A DNA stretch of 64,000 bases from Yoonia sp. (GTDB taxonomy: Bacteria; Pseudomonadota; Alphaproteobacteria; Rhodobacterales; Rhodobacteraceae): positions 1 to 64,000 of the forward strand of contig JAGSGF010000006.1 in the NCBI GenBank assembly GCA_023955335.1. Reading direction: 5' to 3'. Positions 1 through 9,234 of the stretch are shown here, piece by piece. The notes beneath the pieces are model-generated. The model was given only the letters and a program-made list of their open reading frames with translations. It searched no databases and had not been told where the DNA came from. Each line of letters starts with the position of its first letter. Within the stretch, counting starts at the first letter, position 1. The position numbers and the translations under genes are program-made.

Positions 1-134
1 AATGCGGGCCTAGCGGCCAGCATGCGCTTCGGCACGCGTTCGCTATATGACAAGCACACCCGCCAAAGCGCCGCAAAACACCAAACGCAGTGGCCCCTTT
101 TTACCCCGCGTATTAGGTCCCTTATTGCTCTGCG

Positions 135-749
135 ATTGACATCCCTATCGGGGAATGGGTGATCCGTGAAGCGTGACGGCAGTCGAAGGACTGGCCAGAG
201 CTGACGTTTTCGGTGAATGTTTCCCCGGTTCAATTCCGGCAGGGCAACCTCATTGAAACTGTGAAGAAAGCCCTGACGGATATGGGGATTAACCCCAATC
301 GTCTGGAACTGGAAATAACCGAAGGTGTCTTGCTCAGCCATACCGATGAGACGATTGAAACTCTGGAAAAACTGCAAGACCTCGGCGTCAGGATCGCGAT
401 GGATGATTTTGGCACCGGGTATTCTAGTCTTAGCTACCTGCGCCGGTTCCCGTTTGACAAAATCAAGATCGACAAGTCCTTCATTACCGATCTTGGTAAA
501 TGCTCGGATGCGGACAGCATCATTAATGCTGTGATCGGGCTGGGAGCTTCGATGGGCATGACATCAAATGCCGAAGGTGTGGAAACCGCCGAACAGGCCG
601 AGAAACTGCGCAAACAAGGCTGCAACGAAGTGCAGGGCTTTTACTTCAGCAAACCGATTCCATCGGAATGTATCGGTGAAATAATGGCGGATTGGGTTTT
701 TGAAAATTTATCGAAGGATTCGGTCGTGCCGAAAAGAAAGGCGATCTAA
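135..749 (+). pseudogene. EAL-domain (c-di-GMP phosphodiesterase) remnant
   Basis: This is the C-terminal part of an EAL domain. Visible family motifs are SVNVSPVQF, LEITEGVLL, the loop-6 motif DDFGTGYSSLSYLRRFPFDKIKID, and NAEGVET (usually VAEGVET). In the same frame upstream, bases 135-173 still encode IDIPIGEWVIREA, but a TGA at 174-176 follows where the family normally has Cys (TGC), and homology is lost before about base 135. The catalytic EAL tripeptide and everything N-terminal to it are missing, so the piece cannot be an active phosphodiesterase. The ATG at 213 opens a 178-codon frame but is internal to the domain. It is certainly a remnant; whether a GGDEF or PAS domain once preceded it cannot be told. 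Confidence 0.85.
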
Positions 750-1247
750 GTCTCTCACTAGCAATTCACAATCAAATAGGGGAACGAGCAAAGTTTCTTG
801 GAAGCAGTGATTACTATAGGACTCTAGAAGAGGCGGAAAAAGGATTTTTTACTGTGGTCGCTTTTAGGTCCATAAACTTGAATGGTAATACTTGCCTTAT
901 TGGACAGGGCACTCAATTTAGTTTCAAAAATCCTCCGATCGATATCCGCTGAGATCAAAGAGAGGGAACGTCGGCTTACAACTTCGTGGTAAGTCTTATT
1001 TGAACGAGCAGCAAATGTCCGTTTTCCTCCCATCCGTGTTAATGTGTACAGGCTACATCATCGGCAACAGTGAGCGCCCGAAGCGTTTCGCGGTTAACTG
1101 TAGTTAACGGTGCGGCCTCTGCGCCAGTGCCTCCCTTCAAAAAAGGCTTCAAACTGCGCTTTCGTTAGACTTACAGTGCCCTGATTAAGTTCAGGCCATC
1201 TGACCCCACCGCCTTCGATCCATGTTTAGATCAGCACAGGAAAATCG
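750..1247. other. intergenic stretch without recognisable gene
   Basis: No convincing gene is seen here. A 69-codon minus-strand frame (824-1033) has no family resemblance I recognise and no good ribosome binding site, so it is not called. GTTAAC occurs twice around 1092-1108, separated by TGTA, a weak imperfect palindrome of unknown meaning. Confidence 0.5.
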
Positions 1248-1886
1248 TTACGGCATGGGGACATCTGTCATGAACTTGGGAACGGAATAGCCAGCTTGCA
1301 CGGCTGGTCGGGCGGCGATGCGCAGATACCAATCCTTAACGTTTGGAAAAGCCTTCAAATCAACCTCTTGCCATTCAAATCGCGACACCCACGGCCAGCA
1401 TGCAATGTCTGCGATAGAATACTCCCCTCGGTTTTCTCCTGCGATGTAATCGCGACCTTCAAGCCGGGTATTCAGCACACCATACAATCGCTGCGCTTCG
1501 ACGGCATAACGTTGCTCAGCGTATTCGGATTTGCCTTTATTGTATTTTACAAAATGATGCGTTTGCCCCAGCATTGGGCCCAAGCCGCCCATTTGCCACA
1601 TCAGCCATTCAACCATGCGCCAATATTCGTCGCCGTTGCATTGGAACTTTTTGTACTTGTCAGCGAGGTACATCATGATCGCGCCGGTCTCCATCAAATG
1701 AATTCCGGTCTCATGATCGACAATTGCGGGAATGCGGTTGTTCGGCGCGATTTTCAGAAAATCCGGGACGAATTGTTCGTCCTTCGTGATGTCTATCGGA
1801 TAAGCCGTGTACGCAATGCCCAGTTCCTCAAGGAGGATGGAGACCTTGCGACCGTTCGGAGTGGTCCATGTATAGAGGTCAATCAT
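1248..1886 (-). CDS. yfcG: Nu-class glutathione S-transferase, YfcG-like
   Basis: 212-residue glutathione transferase. The N-terminal thioredoxin-fold domain begins MIDLYTWTTPNGRK, with Thr9 and Asn11 matching the glutathione-contacting Thr/Asn of E. coli YfcG. It is followed by the conserved PNNRIPAIVD turn, the ETGAI glutathione-binding stretch and the helical-domain motif GGLGPMLGQTHHF near residues 100-112, with SIADIACWPWV near 170. Nu-class members bind two glutathiones and act as disulfide reductases and peroxidases rather than classical conjugating enzymes. It is the last gene of the minus-strand aromatic-acid block, 65 bases after a second GST gene. A role in that pathway, for example protection or ether cleavage, is inference from position only. 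Confidence 0.88.
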   Translation of the reverse strand: MIDLYTWTTPNGRKVSILLEELGIAYTAYPIDITKDEQFVPDFLKIAPNNRIPAIVDHETGIHLMETGAIMMYLADKYKKFQCNGDEYWRMVEWLMWQMGGLGPMLGQTHHFVKYNKGKSEYAEQRYAVEAQRLYGVLNTRLEGRDYIAGENRGEYSIADIACWPWVSRFEWQEVDLKAFPNVKDWYLRIAARPAVQAGYSVPKFMTDVPMP

Positions 1887-1951
1887 AGTGCGGCCTTTTC
1901 ATCTTCTTGGTTCATGGGGTGCCGTCTTTGGCGTCGAGCAGGGTCAAGTTC

Positions 1952-2896
1952 TCACATTACGTCTATCCGGTACCCGGATCGCGGAAAATGGACGCAGACG
2001 GTTCCCACATCTTCAGCGGTGCGCTCGATTACAACTGTCTCTGCATCGGCGAAACGGATCTTCCCTGCCACAGGCTGCTCGCCGCCATTCACGTCGGGAC
2101 TGATGGTCACCGGTTGCCCGACCTGAAGGCCTTGAGGCTCATGTGCAGCCACACCCGTATTGGCGGCCGGTTGCATATCTTTGGCGCGCGCGATGGCATC
2201 TTCTGGTTGCATTGTGCTGGACGTGCCATGGCCGATTGCACGCACGTTGTCTTCCCACCGGACGAGGTCAGCGAACTCGGACAGAAACGACGGCCCATCG
2301 GCCCAGCGGCCACGCAAGAACCAAATGACGTGGTAGAATTGCGCATCGATCGCGGCAGGTTCTGACCCCAACAAGAACGGGCGTCCATCCGCCAGCTGCG
2401 CGTTAAGCCAAGACAAGGGCGCACGCATTTGGGCGACGAGATGCGGGAGCTCCGCATTCGCCTTTTTTAACGCTGCCGCCCAGTCCTCGCCCAGATAAAG
2501 CCGTCCCCGATCTGCGGCGAAATCTTTGTCCAGACTATCTCCGGCAGTCCCCAAGACATGCCGTACCGTCTGATCGAACAAGGGACCGTCTGTCCACCGG
2601 CTGAGGCACCACATCAAACCATGTTCGGACGTGGGCATGAACGACGGGGCGGGATAACGCCGCTCAAGTTCGCGGATGATGCATTGGCTGTCGCAATAAA
2701 TGTCTGCATTGATCTGCATGACAGGTGTCCGCCGATAGCCCCCCGTAAGAGCAGTTAGCATCGGTTTGGGCAGAATGCGCGGGATCGCGACGCTGCGCCA
2801 CGTAAGGCCCTTGATGCCAAAAGCCACGCGCACTTTTTCAGCGACGGGCGATTCCGGATAGGCGTGAAAAATAATTTCTGATGTCGGGTCAGACAT
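1952..2896 (-). CDS. glutathione S-transferase family protein with C-terminal extension
   Basis: 314 residues. The N-terminal about 80 residues form a GST thioredoxin-like domain (FHAYPESPVAEKVRVAFGIKGL, then YRRTPVMQINADIYCDSQCI) and residues about 90-225 a GST-type helical domain. From about residue 240 there is an extension of about 75 residues (GLQVGQPVTISPDVNG... ending SGYRIDVM) that looks like a small beta-rich domain, longer than an ordinary GST. The gene starts 17 bases after the tautomerase gene stop, so it is probably co-transcribed with the aromatic-acid genes. The substrate is unknown. GSTs beside lignin-derived aromatic pathways can be beta-etherases or glutathione lyases, but nothing in the sequence decides this. 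Confidence 0.75.
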   Translation of the reverse strand: MSDPTSEIIFHAYPESPVAEKVRVAFGIKGLTWRSVAIPRILPKPMLTALTGGYRRTPVMQINADIYCDSQCIIRELERRYPAPSFMPTSEHGLMWCLSRWTDGPLFDQTVRHVLGTAGDSLDKDFAADRGRLYLGEDWAAALKKANAELPHLVAQMRAPLSWLNAQLADGRPFLLGSEPAAIDAQFYHVIWFLRGRWADGPSFLSEFADLVRWEDNVRAIGHGTSSTMQPEDAIARAKDMQPAANTGVAAHEPQGLQVGQPVTISPDVNGGEQPVAGKIRFADAETVVIERTAEDVGTVCVHFPRSGYRIDVM

Positions 2897-2913
2897 GTTG
2901 CGGTTCCTTTGGA

Positions 2914-3996
2914 TTAGGATGGCGGACTTTGATCCGTTTGGACAGCGGGGAAGACAAAACCATCCATTAACTTTCGGGCAGTGCGCAGAACCTCTGTGCG
3001 CGTGATGCGCCCGTTGGTCGTGTGGGCGATAATTGTCATCTCACCTGTCGGATGTTCAATAGACAACACGCTGGGGGACCCGGTGCCCACAACCGCCAAG
3101 CCATCCGCGACCGTGCCACGGGTCAGGCAGGCGGTCGCAACGCTGACGGCACCCAGAACCCCGATGGCGCGGTGGCAGCTGTGCGGGATAAAGGTGCGTG
3201 TTCCAATGGCGCCACCATTCAGGGCCGGCGCGATCATCGTCATTTTTGGAACGGTTTTGTTGCGGACATCGCCAAGGTTCATCATCTGACCGGCGATAAG
3301 GCGGATCGCTTCGAGACGGTCGCGCAGGGATTGATTGGCGTCAAGGTCCGCAGGGTCTTCGGCACCTGTAAGACCCACGTCAGCCGCACGCAAAACGACG
3401 CAGGGCATGCCATTGTCAATCATCGTAACTTCAACGCCGTTGATGGTATCGAGCGGATTCCCGGTTGGAAGAAGCGCGCCACAACTGGATCCAGCCGTGT
3501 CCTCAAATGCAAGAGGTAAGGCGGCCGCATGGCCGGGTACGCCATCAATACGCGCATCGCCTGCGTAGCTGACTTTCCCGCTAGGCGTGGCGACGCGAAC
3601 TGTGGCGATTTGATCGGTGTTTTGCATGAAAATACGCACGGTTGTCTCACCGGACTGGGCACGAACCAATCCCCGTTCAATGGCAAAGGGACCAACACCG
3701 GCGAGGATATTACCGCAGTTTTGTGCAGAAGTGGCGCGGGCTTCATCGACGACAACCTGCAGGAACAGATAGGTCACATCAACCCCGACTTGCAGAGACG
3801 GTCCGACAACAGCGACCTTTGATGAAAGTGGATCGCCGCCGCCCATGCCGTCGATTTGGCGCGGGTCGGGCGAGCCCATGATCGACAACAGCAACGAGTC
3901 TCGTTCAGCGGGCTCGGCGGGCAAGTCAGATGCAAGGAAATAACCGCCCTTGGACGTGCCGCCGCGCATCCACATGCAGGGGATTCCGTCAGACAT
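2914..3996 (-). CDS. galD: 4-oxalomesaconate tautomerase (PrpF family)
   Basis: 360 residues of the PrpF/DAP-epimerase fold. The signature MRGGTSKGG lies at residues 10-18, [16 protein letters not shown] at about 49-64, and a conserved Cys at 94 (AQNCGN). PrpF members shift double bonds in small tricarboxylates. GalD of Pseudomonas interconverts the keto and enol forms of 4-oxalomesaconate, and PrpF itself isomerises aconitate. The neighbours (aldolase, hydratase, ring-cleavage enzyme) favour the GalD role. Its start overlaps the end of the aldolase gene by 8 bases, indicating tight translational coupling. The GalD assignment over another PrpF-type isomerase rests mainly on context. Confidence 0.88.
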   Translation of the reverse strand: MSDGIPCMWMRGGTSKGGYFLASDLPAEPAERDSLLLSIMGSPDPRQIDGMGGGDPLSSKVAVVGPSLQVGVDVTYLFLQVVVDEARATSAQNCGNILAGVGPFAIERGLVRAQSGETTVRIFMQNTDQIATVRVATPSGKVSYAGDARIDGVPGHAAALPLAFEDTAGSSCGALLPTGNPLDTINGVEVTMIDNGMPCVVLRAADVGLTGAEDPADLDANQSLRDRLEAIRLIAGQMMNLGDVRNKTVPKMTMIAPALNGGAIGTRTFIPHSCHRAIGVLGAVSVATACLTRGTVADGLAVVGTGSPSVLSIEHPTGEMTIIAHTTNGRITRTEVLRTARKLMDGFVFPAVQTDQSPPS

Positions 3997-4660
3997 ATTT
4001 CAAGCCCGCAGCGTCCAACTGACCGCGCATGTCATACATATCAAGGCCGAGTTCCCCCTCTGCAAACCGCGCGCGTTTGTTTTTCTCATTGGTCGTGCGT
4101 TTTTGGGCGGCGGCCAGTACATTGGCGGCATCAGACTGTTTGACCACACAAACGCCATCGTCATCAGCAACAATCACGTCGCCCGGGGCTATGGCAGCCC
4201 CCGCGCAGGTGATCGGTATATTTACCGATCCGAGGATCTCTTTGACGGTCCCTTGGGCACAAATTGCCTTGGACCAGACCGGAAACCCCATGGCTTCAAG
4301 ATCGCGCACATCGCGCACGCCCGCGTCGATGATCAGCCCGCGACAGCCGCGTGCCATCGCAGAGGTCGCCAAGAGATCACCAAAGTAGCCCGCATCCGAT
4401 GGTGCGGTCGTGCCCAGCACCAAGATGTCGCCCGCCTGTATTTGTTCAATCGCGACATGCAACATCCAGTTGTCGGCGGGCGGCGCGAGGATAGTAACGG
4501 CGGACCCTGCAATCGACGCGCCGCGATAGATTGGGCGCATGTAGCTGGCAAGCAAACCGGTCCGGCCTTGGGCCTCGTGGACAGTTGCAACACCCGCCTT
4601 TGCAAGACCGTCAATAATGGCCGGATCGGCCCGCGGAATGTTTTGGACAACGACGTTCAT
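3989..4660 (-). CDS. galC: 4-carboxy-4-hydroxy-2-oxoadipate aldolase (RraA-like class II aldolase)
   Basis: 223 residues, cleaving 4-carboxy-4-hydroxy-2-oxoadipate (CHA) to pyruvate and oxaloacetate; the family also has oxaloacetate decarboxylase activity. The RraA/HMG-CHA aldolase core is clear: [24 protein letters not shown] spans about residues 94-117, with the Arg116-Asp117 pair used for substrate and divalent metal binding. The start is set at the ATG of MNVVVQN because AAAGGA lies about six bases upstream; a frame extending six codons further has no such site. It is the last step of the protocatechuate 4,5-cleavage and gallate routes, placed between the dioxygenase and tautomerase genes. 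LigK and ProA are synonyms for the same activity. Confidence 0.9.
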   Translation of the reverse strand: MNVVVQNIPRADPAIIDGLAKAGVATVHEAQGRTGLLASYMRPIYRGASIAGSAVTILAPPADNWMLHVAIEQIQAGDILVLGTTAPSDAGYFGDLLATSAMARGCRGLIIDAGVRDVRDLEAMGFPVWSKAICAQGTVKEILGSVNIPITCAGAAIAPGDVIVADDDGVCVVKQSDAANVLAAAQKRTTNEKNKRARFAEGELGLDMYDMRGQLDAAGLKYV

Positions 4661-4661
4661 A

Positions 4662-5612
4662 TCAATCCTTTGGTACAAGCGGCGGGGTACCGTGGGTGTG
4701 GAAGGTCTCGATTGTCTTAAGGCCCCACGCTTGGCCCTTTTTGCGTTCGGTTTCCGTCCAGATTACGGGCTCCCAATCGGGCGCGAGGATCAGGCGTGCG
4801 CCGGAATTGGCCAGTTCAATCCGGTTGCCTGCAGGTTCCCAAACATAAAGAAAAAACGTGCCTTGGATGGCGTGCTTGTGCGGTCCTGTTTCAATATGCA
4901 CCCCGTTTTCAAGGAAAATATCCGCCGCGCGCAGGATGTCTTCGCGCTGGTCAGTGGCGTAAGTCAGGTGGTGAAAACGCCCGTCCGCGTTGCCGTGTTC
5001 TTCGGTACAGGCCAGATCATAGGTCTTGTTGTTTACGGTAAACCACGCGCCGCCCGTGCGTCCGTTGTCGAGTTGGATCATCTCGGTGACGCGGCTTCCA
5101 AGGCAGGTTTCCATAAAACGGCGAAATTCGGATACGTCGGTGGCCAGCAGATTCAGGTGGTCGATCCGCCGAGGGCAAACCCCGCGCCCATGATAGCGTT
5201 GGGCGATATTCTTCAGGGCGGGCTTTTCTGCTTCGGGGGCGACGTAGCGGTTTGTATCCCAATAGATTTCAAACGTATGATTGAAGGGGTCTTTGAAGCG
5301 GAACGCGCGCCCATGACCCGCGTCGCCGTCCATCCAGCCAATCACGTCGTATTCACTGGCCTCAATCGTCTTGACCCGTCGCTCCAGTGCCTCCTCGGAT
5401 GCCGCCCGATAGGCAATATGGCTGACCCCTGTCGTGTGATGGCGGGTCAGTTTCAGGCTGTGGTGCTCGTAATCATCGAACGCGCGCAAATAAGCGCTGT
5501 CGCCGATTTGTTCGGTCACAGTCAGGCCATAGACGCGGGTGAAAAAATCCAAAGATGCATCAAACTGATCGGTGTAAAGTTCGACGTGACCAAGGTGTGC
5601 AATGTCATTCAT
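4662..5612 (-). CDS. VOC-superfamily (type I) extradiol ring-cleavage dioxygenase
   Basis: 316 residues with two vicinal-oxygen-chelate modules (about 1-135 and 145-290), the layout of catechol 2,3-dioxygenases. The Fe(II) facial triad is visible in the second module: His152 (RIDHLN), His214 or 215 (FHHLTY) and Glu266 (NRIEL), with numbering close to XylE. The start is [10 protein letters not shown]; its ATG overlaps the hydratase stop as ATGA. Pathways that feed GalB/C/D normally use an unrelated type II enzyme (LigAB, DesB or GalA). No such gene is in this window, and there is no LigC or LigI either, so the product that fits the neighbours is 4-oxalomesaconate itself. That points to gallate (or a close relative) as substrate, by inference. 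Confidence 0.88.
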   Translation of the reverse strand: MNDIAHLGHVELYTDQFDASLDFFTRVYGLTVTEQIGDSAYLRAFDDYEHHSLKLTRHHTTGVSHIAYRAASEEALERRVKTIEASEYDVIGWMDGDAGHGRAFRFKDPFNHTFEIYWDTNRYVAPEAEKPALKNIAQRYHGRGVCPRRIDHLNLLATDVSEFRRFMETCLGSRVTEMIQLDNGRTGGAWFTVNNKTYDLACTEEHGNADGRFHHLTYATDQREDILRAADIFLENGVHIETGPHKHAIQGTFFLYVWEPAGNRIELANSGARLILAPDWEPVIWTETERKKGQAWGLKTIETFHTHGTPPLVPKD

Positions 5613-6343
5613 AGCGTATCCACCGTGCGGGGGAATACCGATTGGAACCCTTCGGCGTATTGGCAATTGTGCCCGCCCGACTGGCCACCGGAATTGCGTT
5701 TGAAATGGTTGGCGCGCTGTTGGGCGACCCGTGTGTAGAACTCCCAAAGGTGTTCTTGACCCTGCATACATTCGATGGCTGCGCGCTTGTAATCCCAGAC
5801 CGATGTAATGTCTAGGAAAGTATCCGGCTTCCAGTCCATCTGTTCAGTTTGATGCGGTTCGAACAGATAAAGCTGCGGTGCGCCGAGGACTTTTTCGCCC
5901 GGGTTGTGGCCCCATGCCTGCGCGATCATCCGCGCCTCAAGCGTGACCTGCGTGGTATAAGCGTGATCGGTATTATAAGGATCATGTTTGGAATGGCTGA
6001 GCATGAAATCCGGCTGCACCGCACGGATCACGTCGACAAGTTTGTATTTGTCGTCGCGGGTCAGTTCCAACGGGTAATCGCCGAGGTCAAAGAACTGGAT
6101 GTCATGGACGTCGAGCGCTTTGGCGGCATTCTCGGCCTCGATCCGCCGTCCGGTTTTGACCTTTTCCAGCGTCATGCCTTGTTGTTTCCATAGCTTCGCG
6201 CTTTCGCCGCGTTCACCGTAGGACAGGCACACCACCGTGACCTCGTAACCCTGTTGTCGGTGCAAGGCGATCGCCCCGCCACAGCGCCAGACGAAATCAG
6301 CGGAATGGGCCGAGATGACGAGGGCGGATTTGGCATCAGACAT
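5609..6343 (-). CDS. galB: 4-oxalomesaconate hydratase (LmbE/PIG-L family, GalB-like)
   Basis: 244 residues of the LmbE-like zinc hydrolase fold. The usual AHPDD motif appears as SAHSADFVWRCGGAIALH (His13, Asp16), which is the form I recall for Pseudomonas GalB rather than for sugar deacetylases. YGERGES and the later HSKHDPYNTDH zinc-ligand stretch are also present. GalB hydrates enol-4-oxalomesaconate to CHA, an activity that the unrelated LigJ supplies in sphingomonads. A GGAGG box lies six bases before the ATG. It starts 15 bases after the TRAP large-subunit gene and overlaps the dioxygenase start by four bases, so transport and catabolism genes appear to be one transcript. Confidence 0.9.
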   Translation of the reverse strand: MSDAKSALVISAHSADFVWRCGGAIALHRQQGYEVTVVCLSYGERGESAKLWKQQGMTLEKVKTGRRIEAENAAKALDVHDIQFFDLGDYPLELTRDDKYKLVDVIRAVQPDFMLSHSKHDPYNTDHAYTTQVTLEARMIAQAWGHNPGEKVLGAPQLYLFEPHQTEQMDWKPDTFLDITSVWDYKRAAIECMQGQEHLWEFYTRVAQQRANHFKRNSGGQSGGHNCQYAEGFQSVFPRTVDTL

Positions 6344-6358
6344 AAGGGCCTCCAGTGG

Positions 6359-7663
6359 TCAGTTGAACATGGTGTCGGGCACAAGCAGCGAGATTTGCGG
6401 GAAGGTGATAAGGATGATGAGCGTCACGAACATTGCCAGCCAAAACGGCGCCACGCCGCGGAAAATATCAGCGAGCGACACGTTTGGTGCCACAGATTTC
6501 ACGATGAACACGTTGATGCCCACGGGGGGAGAGATTAACCCCATTTCAAGCGTCAGCACCACGAGAACCCCAAACCAGATCGGATCGATTCCAAGTTCCA
6601 GCACCACCGGAAAGAAGATCGGTAGCGTCAGCACGAGCATCGCGAACCCTTCGAGGAAGCAGCCCAGCACCAGATACACGAGCAACATCAACCCGAGTAT
6701 GCCGAGCACTGGCAAGTCCAGCGCCACGAGGGTTTCGCCGACATATGACGGCAAATGGCTAAGGGCGAGGAATGGGTTGATCATATGCGCCGCGATGAGA
6801 ATAAGCATGACCGTGGCCGTTGTGACGACTGAACTGCGGGCCGCATGCCAGAAATCTGCGAACGAAAGTCTGCGCATCACGACGCCATAAATTATCACCA
6901 GTCCGGCACCAACGCCCGCGGCCTCGACAGGTGAAAATAAACCACCGTAGATACCGCCGATCGTGACGACGATGACACCAAGGATCGGGAATGCCCCCCC
7001 TAACGCGCGGCGTTTTTCGTCCCATGTTGTAACGGGACCGCGTGGCCCCGCAGAGGGGCGGAAATAGCAGATGATCGACACGGTAAGCAGGAACATCATC
7101 AGCAGCAATAGGCCGGGCAAAATGCCCGCGAGGAACAGCCTTCCGATGGATTGTTCGGTCAGAATAGCGAAGATCACGAACCCTGTGGAGGGCGGGATCA
7201 GAATGCCCAATGTGCCGCCTGCTGCAACAACGCCTGTAGACAGGCGCGGGTCGTATTTAAAACGCTCCATTTCGGACAAAGATACTTTGCCCATGGTCAG
7301 CGCGGACGCGACGGATGATCCCGACAGTGCCGCGAACCCGCCACAGCCCACAACCGTTGCCGATGCCAACCCGCCACGGATGTGACCGATCATGGCGTAG
7401 GCTGCATTGAACAATTGGCGGCTCATGCCTGTGGCGGTGGCCACATTGCCCATCAGGATGAACAGGGGAACAACGACGAGCTCGGACGAGGATGCGATGG
7501 TGAAGGTTTCGGACCCCAAAAGCCCGATGGCCGCATCCCAGCCGCGTACAGTCCAGATACCGATAAAACCCACAAAGAACATTGCGAAGGCGACAGGAAT
7601 GCGCAAGATCAACAGCACCAAAAGGCCAGCTATCCCGATAAATCCAATTGCTTCGATGCTCAT
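6359..7663 (-). CDS. dctM: TRAP transporter large permease subunit (DctM family)
   Basis: 434 residues, almost entirely hydrophobic, with the repeated DctM features: FILMGNVATATG near residue 70, the GGCGGFAALSGSSVASALTMG segment, GILIPPS near 155, and a C-terminal TLEMGLISPPVGINVFIV. It carries solute and Na+ across the inner membrane with the binding protein and small subunit encoded just upstream. Its ATG overlaps the small-subunit stop (ATGA), and the GalB gene follows 15 bases after its stop. Placement inside the ring-cleavage operon suggests the solute is the aromatic acid that the operon degrades. Confidence 0.93.
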   Translation of the reverse strand: MSIEAIGFIGIAGLLVLLILRIPVAFAMFFVGFIGIWTVRGWDAAIGLLGSETFTIASSSELVVVPLFILMGNVATATGMSRQLFNAAYAMIGHIRGGLASATVVGCGGFAALSGSSVASALTMGKVSLSEMERFKYDPRLSTGVVAAGGTLGILIPPSTGFVIFAILTEQSIGRLFLAGILPGLLLLMMFLLTVSIICYFRPSAGPRGPVTTWDEKRRALGGAFPILGVIVVTIGGIYGGLFSPVEAAGVGAGLVIIYGVVMRRLSFADFWHAARSSVVTTATVMLILIAAHMINPFLALSHLPSYVGETLVALDLPVLGILGLMLLVYLVLGCFLEGFAMLVLTLPIFFPVVLELGIDPIWFGVLVVLTLEMGLISPPVGINVFIVKSVAPNVSLADIFRGVAPFWLAMFVTLIILITFPQISLLVPDTMFN

Positions 7664-8172
7664 GTTGCGGGGGCCTTTTCGGTGCGGACATCGCGGCCCG
7701 ACAGGGTAAGTTCAGCGGCGCGCAAGAGCATGCCCACAGACGTCAGAATGGAAAGCCCGGCCAATCCCCATTGGACCCATGCCTTGGGCAGACGCAACAG
7801 GTTGGTAGACAGGTTCAGCATCACACTAAGCTTGGCGCTTTCGAGAATGGCATAGGCGATGAATGCGAAAATCAGCGCGCCCAAAAGGGCGGCGATAATG
7901 TCGATCCAACGGTTCAGCCATGCAGGGTAGCGCGGTTCAAACAAGTCTACCGCGATATGCCCACCGTCACGGTCACACATGGCCATGCCACCGAACACCA
8001 ATATGACCATTCCCATCGTGATCATGTCCTGACTGCCATAGAGCGGCGAGCCAAGCGCGCGACCCACGACGTCTGTCAAGATAACAGCGACCTCGACCAA
8101 CAAGCCGAGGGCGCCGATGTTTGCGGACAGACCAATCAGCCTGTCCGCCCAAGTGCGCAGACGCGCGATCAT
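7660..8172 (-). CDS. dctQ: TRAP transporter small permease subunit (DctQ family)
   Basis: 170 residues with four predicted membrane helices. The DctQ core is visible as VGRALGSPLYGSQDMITMGMVILVFGGMAMCDRDGGHIAVDLF (about residues 35-78); the polar HIAVDL pattern is the family hallmark. It starts three bases after the binding-protein gene stop and overlaps the large-subunit start by four bases. It has no separate function expected beyond assembling with the large subunit. Confidence 0.92.
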   Translation of the reverse strand: MIARLRTWADRLIGLSANIGALGLLVEVAVILTDVVGRALGSPLYGSQDMITMGMVILVFGGMAMCDRDGGHIAVDLFEPRYPAWLNRWIDIIAALLGALIFAFIAYAILESAKLSVMLNLSTNLLRLPKAWVQWGLAGLSILTSVGMLLRAAELTLSGRDVRTEKAPAT

Positions 8173-8175
8173 GAT

Positions 8176-9156
8176 TTAGTTGGCCTGCATCGCAGCAAGC
8201 GTATCTGCGCCGCCGACACCGTCAACGTAGGCACCCGTCACCGACGCGATAGCTTCGGCGAATACCGCAGCCTCTGCTTGGGTTAGATCAACGAAGGTGT
8301 TGTCCGACAGGGTGCGGGCCGTGGCAACGCCTGCATCCGCAGTCGCGTTCCACGCATCTTCCGCACTTTGGGAAACGGTCTGATTGGACGGGCTGTCCAG
8401 CGCTGCTTTGGCTTCATCACTAAGCGCATCATAAGTGCCTTTGGTCATGACTGCATAAAACGACAAGCGGCCAAGGTTTGCACCGAACGTATAACTGTCA
8501 GCGACTTCGTCGAGTTTAAAGTCATTGAGCGTGGATGAACCGGTGATGACACCGTCGATCAGACCCGTCTGCAACGCGTTGTAGACTTGGTTAATCGGCA
8601 TTTGCACCGGCGTCGCACCCAGCGCTGAGGCAACATCAGCGGCGGTTGCTCCGGCAACGCGGATTTTCAAGCCGGCCAGATCGGCTGGCGTGCGGATCAC
8701 CGCGTCCCGCATGATGAACACGTTGGGTTCTGACGTCCAAAGGGCCACCGGCACCGTGCCGACAAATTCACCGGCAAGGTGGTCGTCGTAGGCCGCCCAC
8801 ATCGCAGCATATCCAGCGTCTTCATTGGTCAGCGTGCCAGGAAGCTCAACAATCATCGTCTGTTCGAACTGCGAAGACGTGTAGCCCGGAAGGCCCCACG
8901 CCATATCTGCCACGCCTTGGACAACGCGGATGTATTGCTCAACCGGACCTGCGCCCAACTCTCCGCCGTGATAGCCGCGCACAGTAACTTCGCCGGCTGT
9001 GGCTTCAGACAAAATGGTGTTCAGCTTTTCCATCACGGATTCGTTCACAGTGTGAAACGGCGGTGTGAAGTTGGCAAAGCTTAGCTCTTCAGCCGCTACG
9101 GGCATTGCAGCGGCAAATGCTACGGCGGATGCCGCGATAAGGTTCGTAAATTTCAT
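8176..9156 (-). CDS. dctP: TRAP transporter substrate-binding protein (DctP family)
   Basis: 326 residues from MKFTNLIAAS, preceded by GGGAGG; a frame extending 22 codons further is ignored for lack of a site. The signal peptide ends near AMPVAAEE. The mature protein is a DctP-fold periplasmic receptor; ADLAGLKIRVAGATAADVASALGATPVQMP contains the conserved Arg that binds the solute carboxylate, followed by the family's QTGLIDGVI segment. The solute cannot be read from sequence. The position between a LigM-like demethylase and the ring-cleavage genes suggests a methoxylated or hydroxylated benzoate. A GC-rich hairpin precedes the gene (9192-9218). Confidence 0.92.
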   Translation of the reverse strand: MKFTNLIAASAVAFAAAMPVAAEELSFANFTPPFHTVNESVMEKLNTILSEATAGEVTVRGYHGGELGAGPVEQYIRVVQGVADMAWGLPGYTSSQFEQTMIVELPGTLTNEDAGYAAMWAAYDDHLAGEFVGTVPVALWTSEPNVFIMRDAVIRTPADLAGLKIRVAGATAADVASALGATPVQMPINQVYNALQTGLIDGVITGSSTLNDFKLDEVADSYTFGANLGRLSFYAVMTKGTYDALSDEAKAALDSPSNQTVSQSAEDAWNATADAGVATARTLSDNTFVDLTQAEAAVFAEAIASVTGAYVDGVGGADTLAAMQAN

Positions 9157-9191
9157 GTCTGTACCTCCCAGTGTCGACATTTCGATTGTTT

Positions 9192-9218
9192 GGCGGGCGC
9201 CCACCCAGAACGCCCGCC
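9192..9218 (-). other. GC-rich intercistronic hairpin between demethylase and TRAP genes
   Basis: GGCGGGCG pairs perfectly with CGCCCGCC across an 11-base loop. In the transcribed (minus) direction no T-run follows, so it is unlikely to be an intrinsic terminator for this operon. It may separate or stabilise the ligM-like and dctP messages. On the plus strand a run of six T follows, but no plus-strand gene needs terminating here. Confidence 0.55.
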
Positions 9219-9234
9219 TCATTTTTTGGCGACG

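Noticed and set aside
824-1033. 69-codon minus-strand frame as a small gene
   Set aside because: No Shine-Dalgarno sequence, no recognisable motif, and it lies in a region of decayed sequence next to the EAL remnant.
1296-2126. Long plus-strand frame of 276 codons across the YfcG-like gene
   Set aside because: It is antisense to a clear GST gene, has no family motif, and its composition follows the codon pattern of the opposite strand.
4617-5738. 373-codon plus-strand frame opposite the dioxygenase gene
   Set aside because: It is the antisense shadow of a VOC dioxygenase with a visible metal triad; the frame shows no recognisable domain.
9192-9231. Intrinsic terminator on the plus strand (GC stem followed by six T)
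   Set aside because: The T-run is on the strand with no gene reading toward it; in the transcribed direction the stem lacks a T-tail, so it is listed only as a hairpin.
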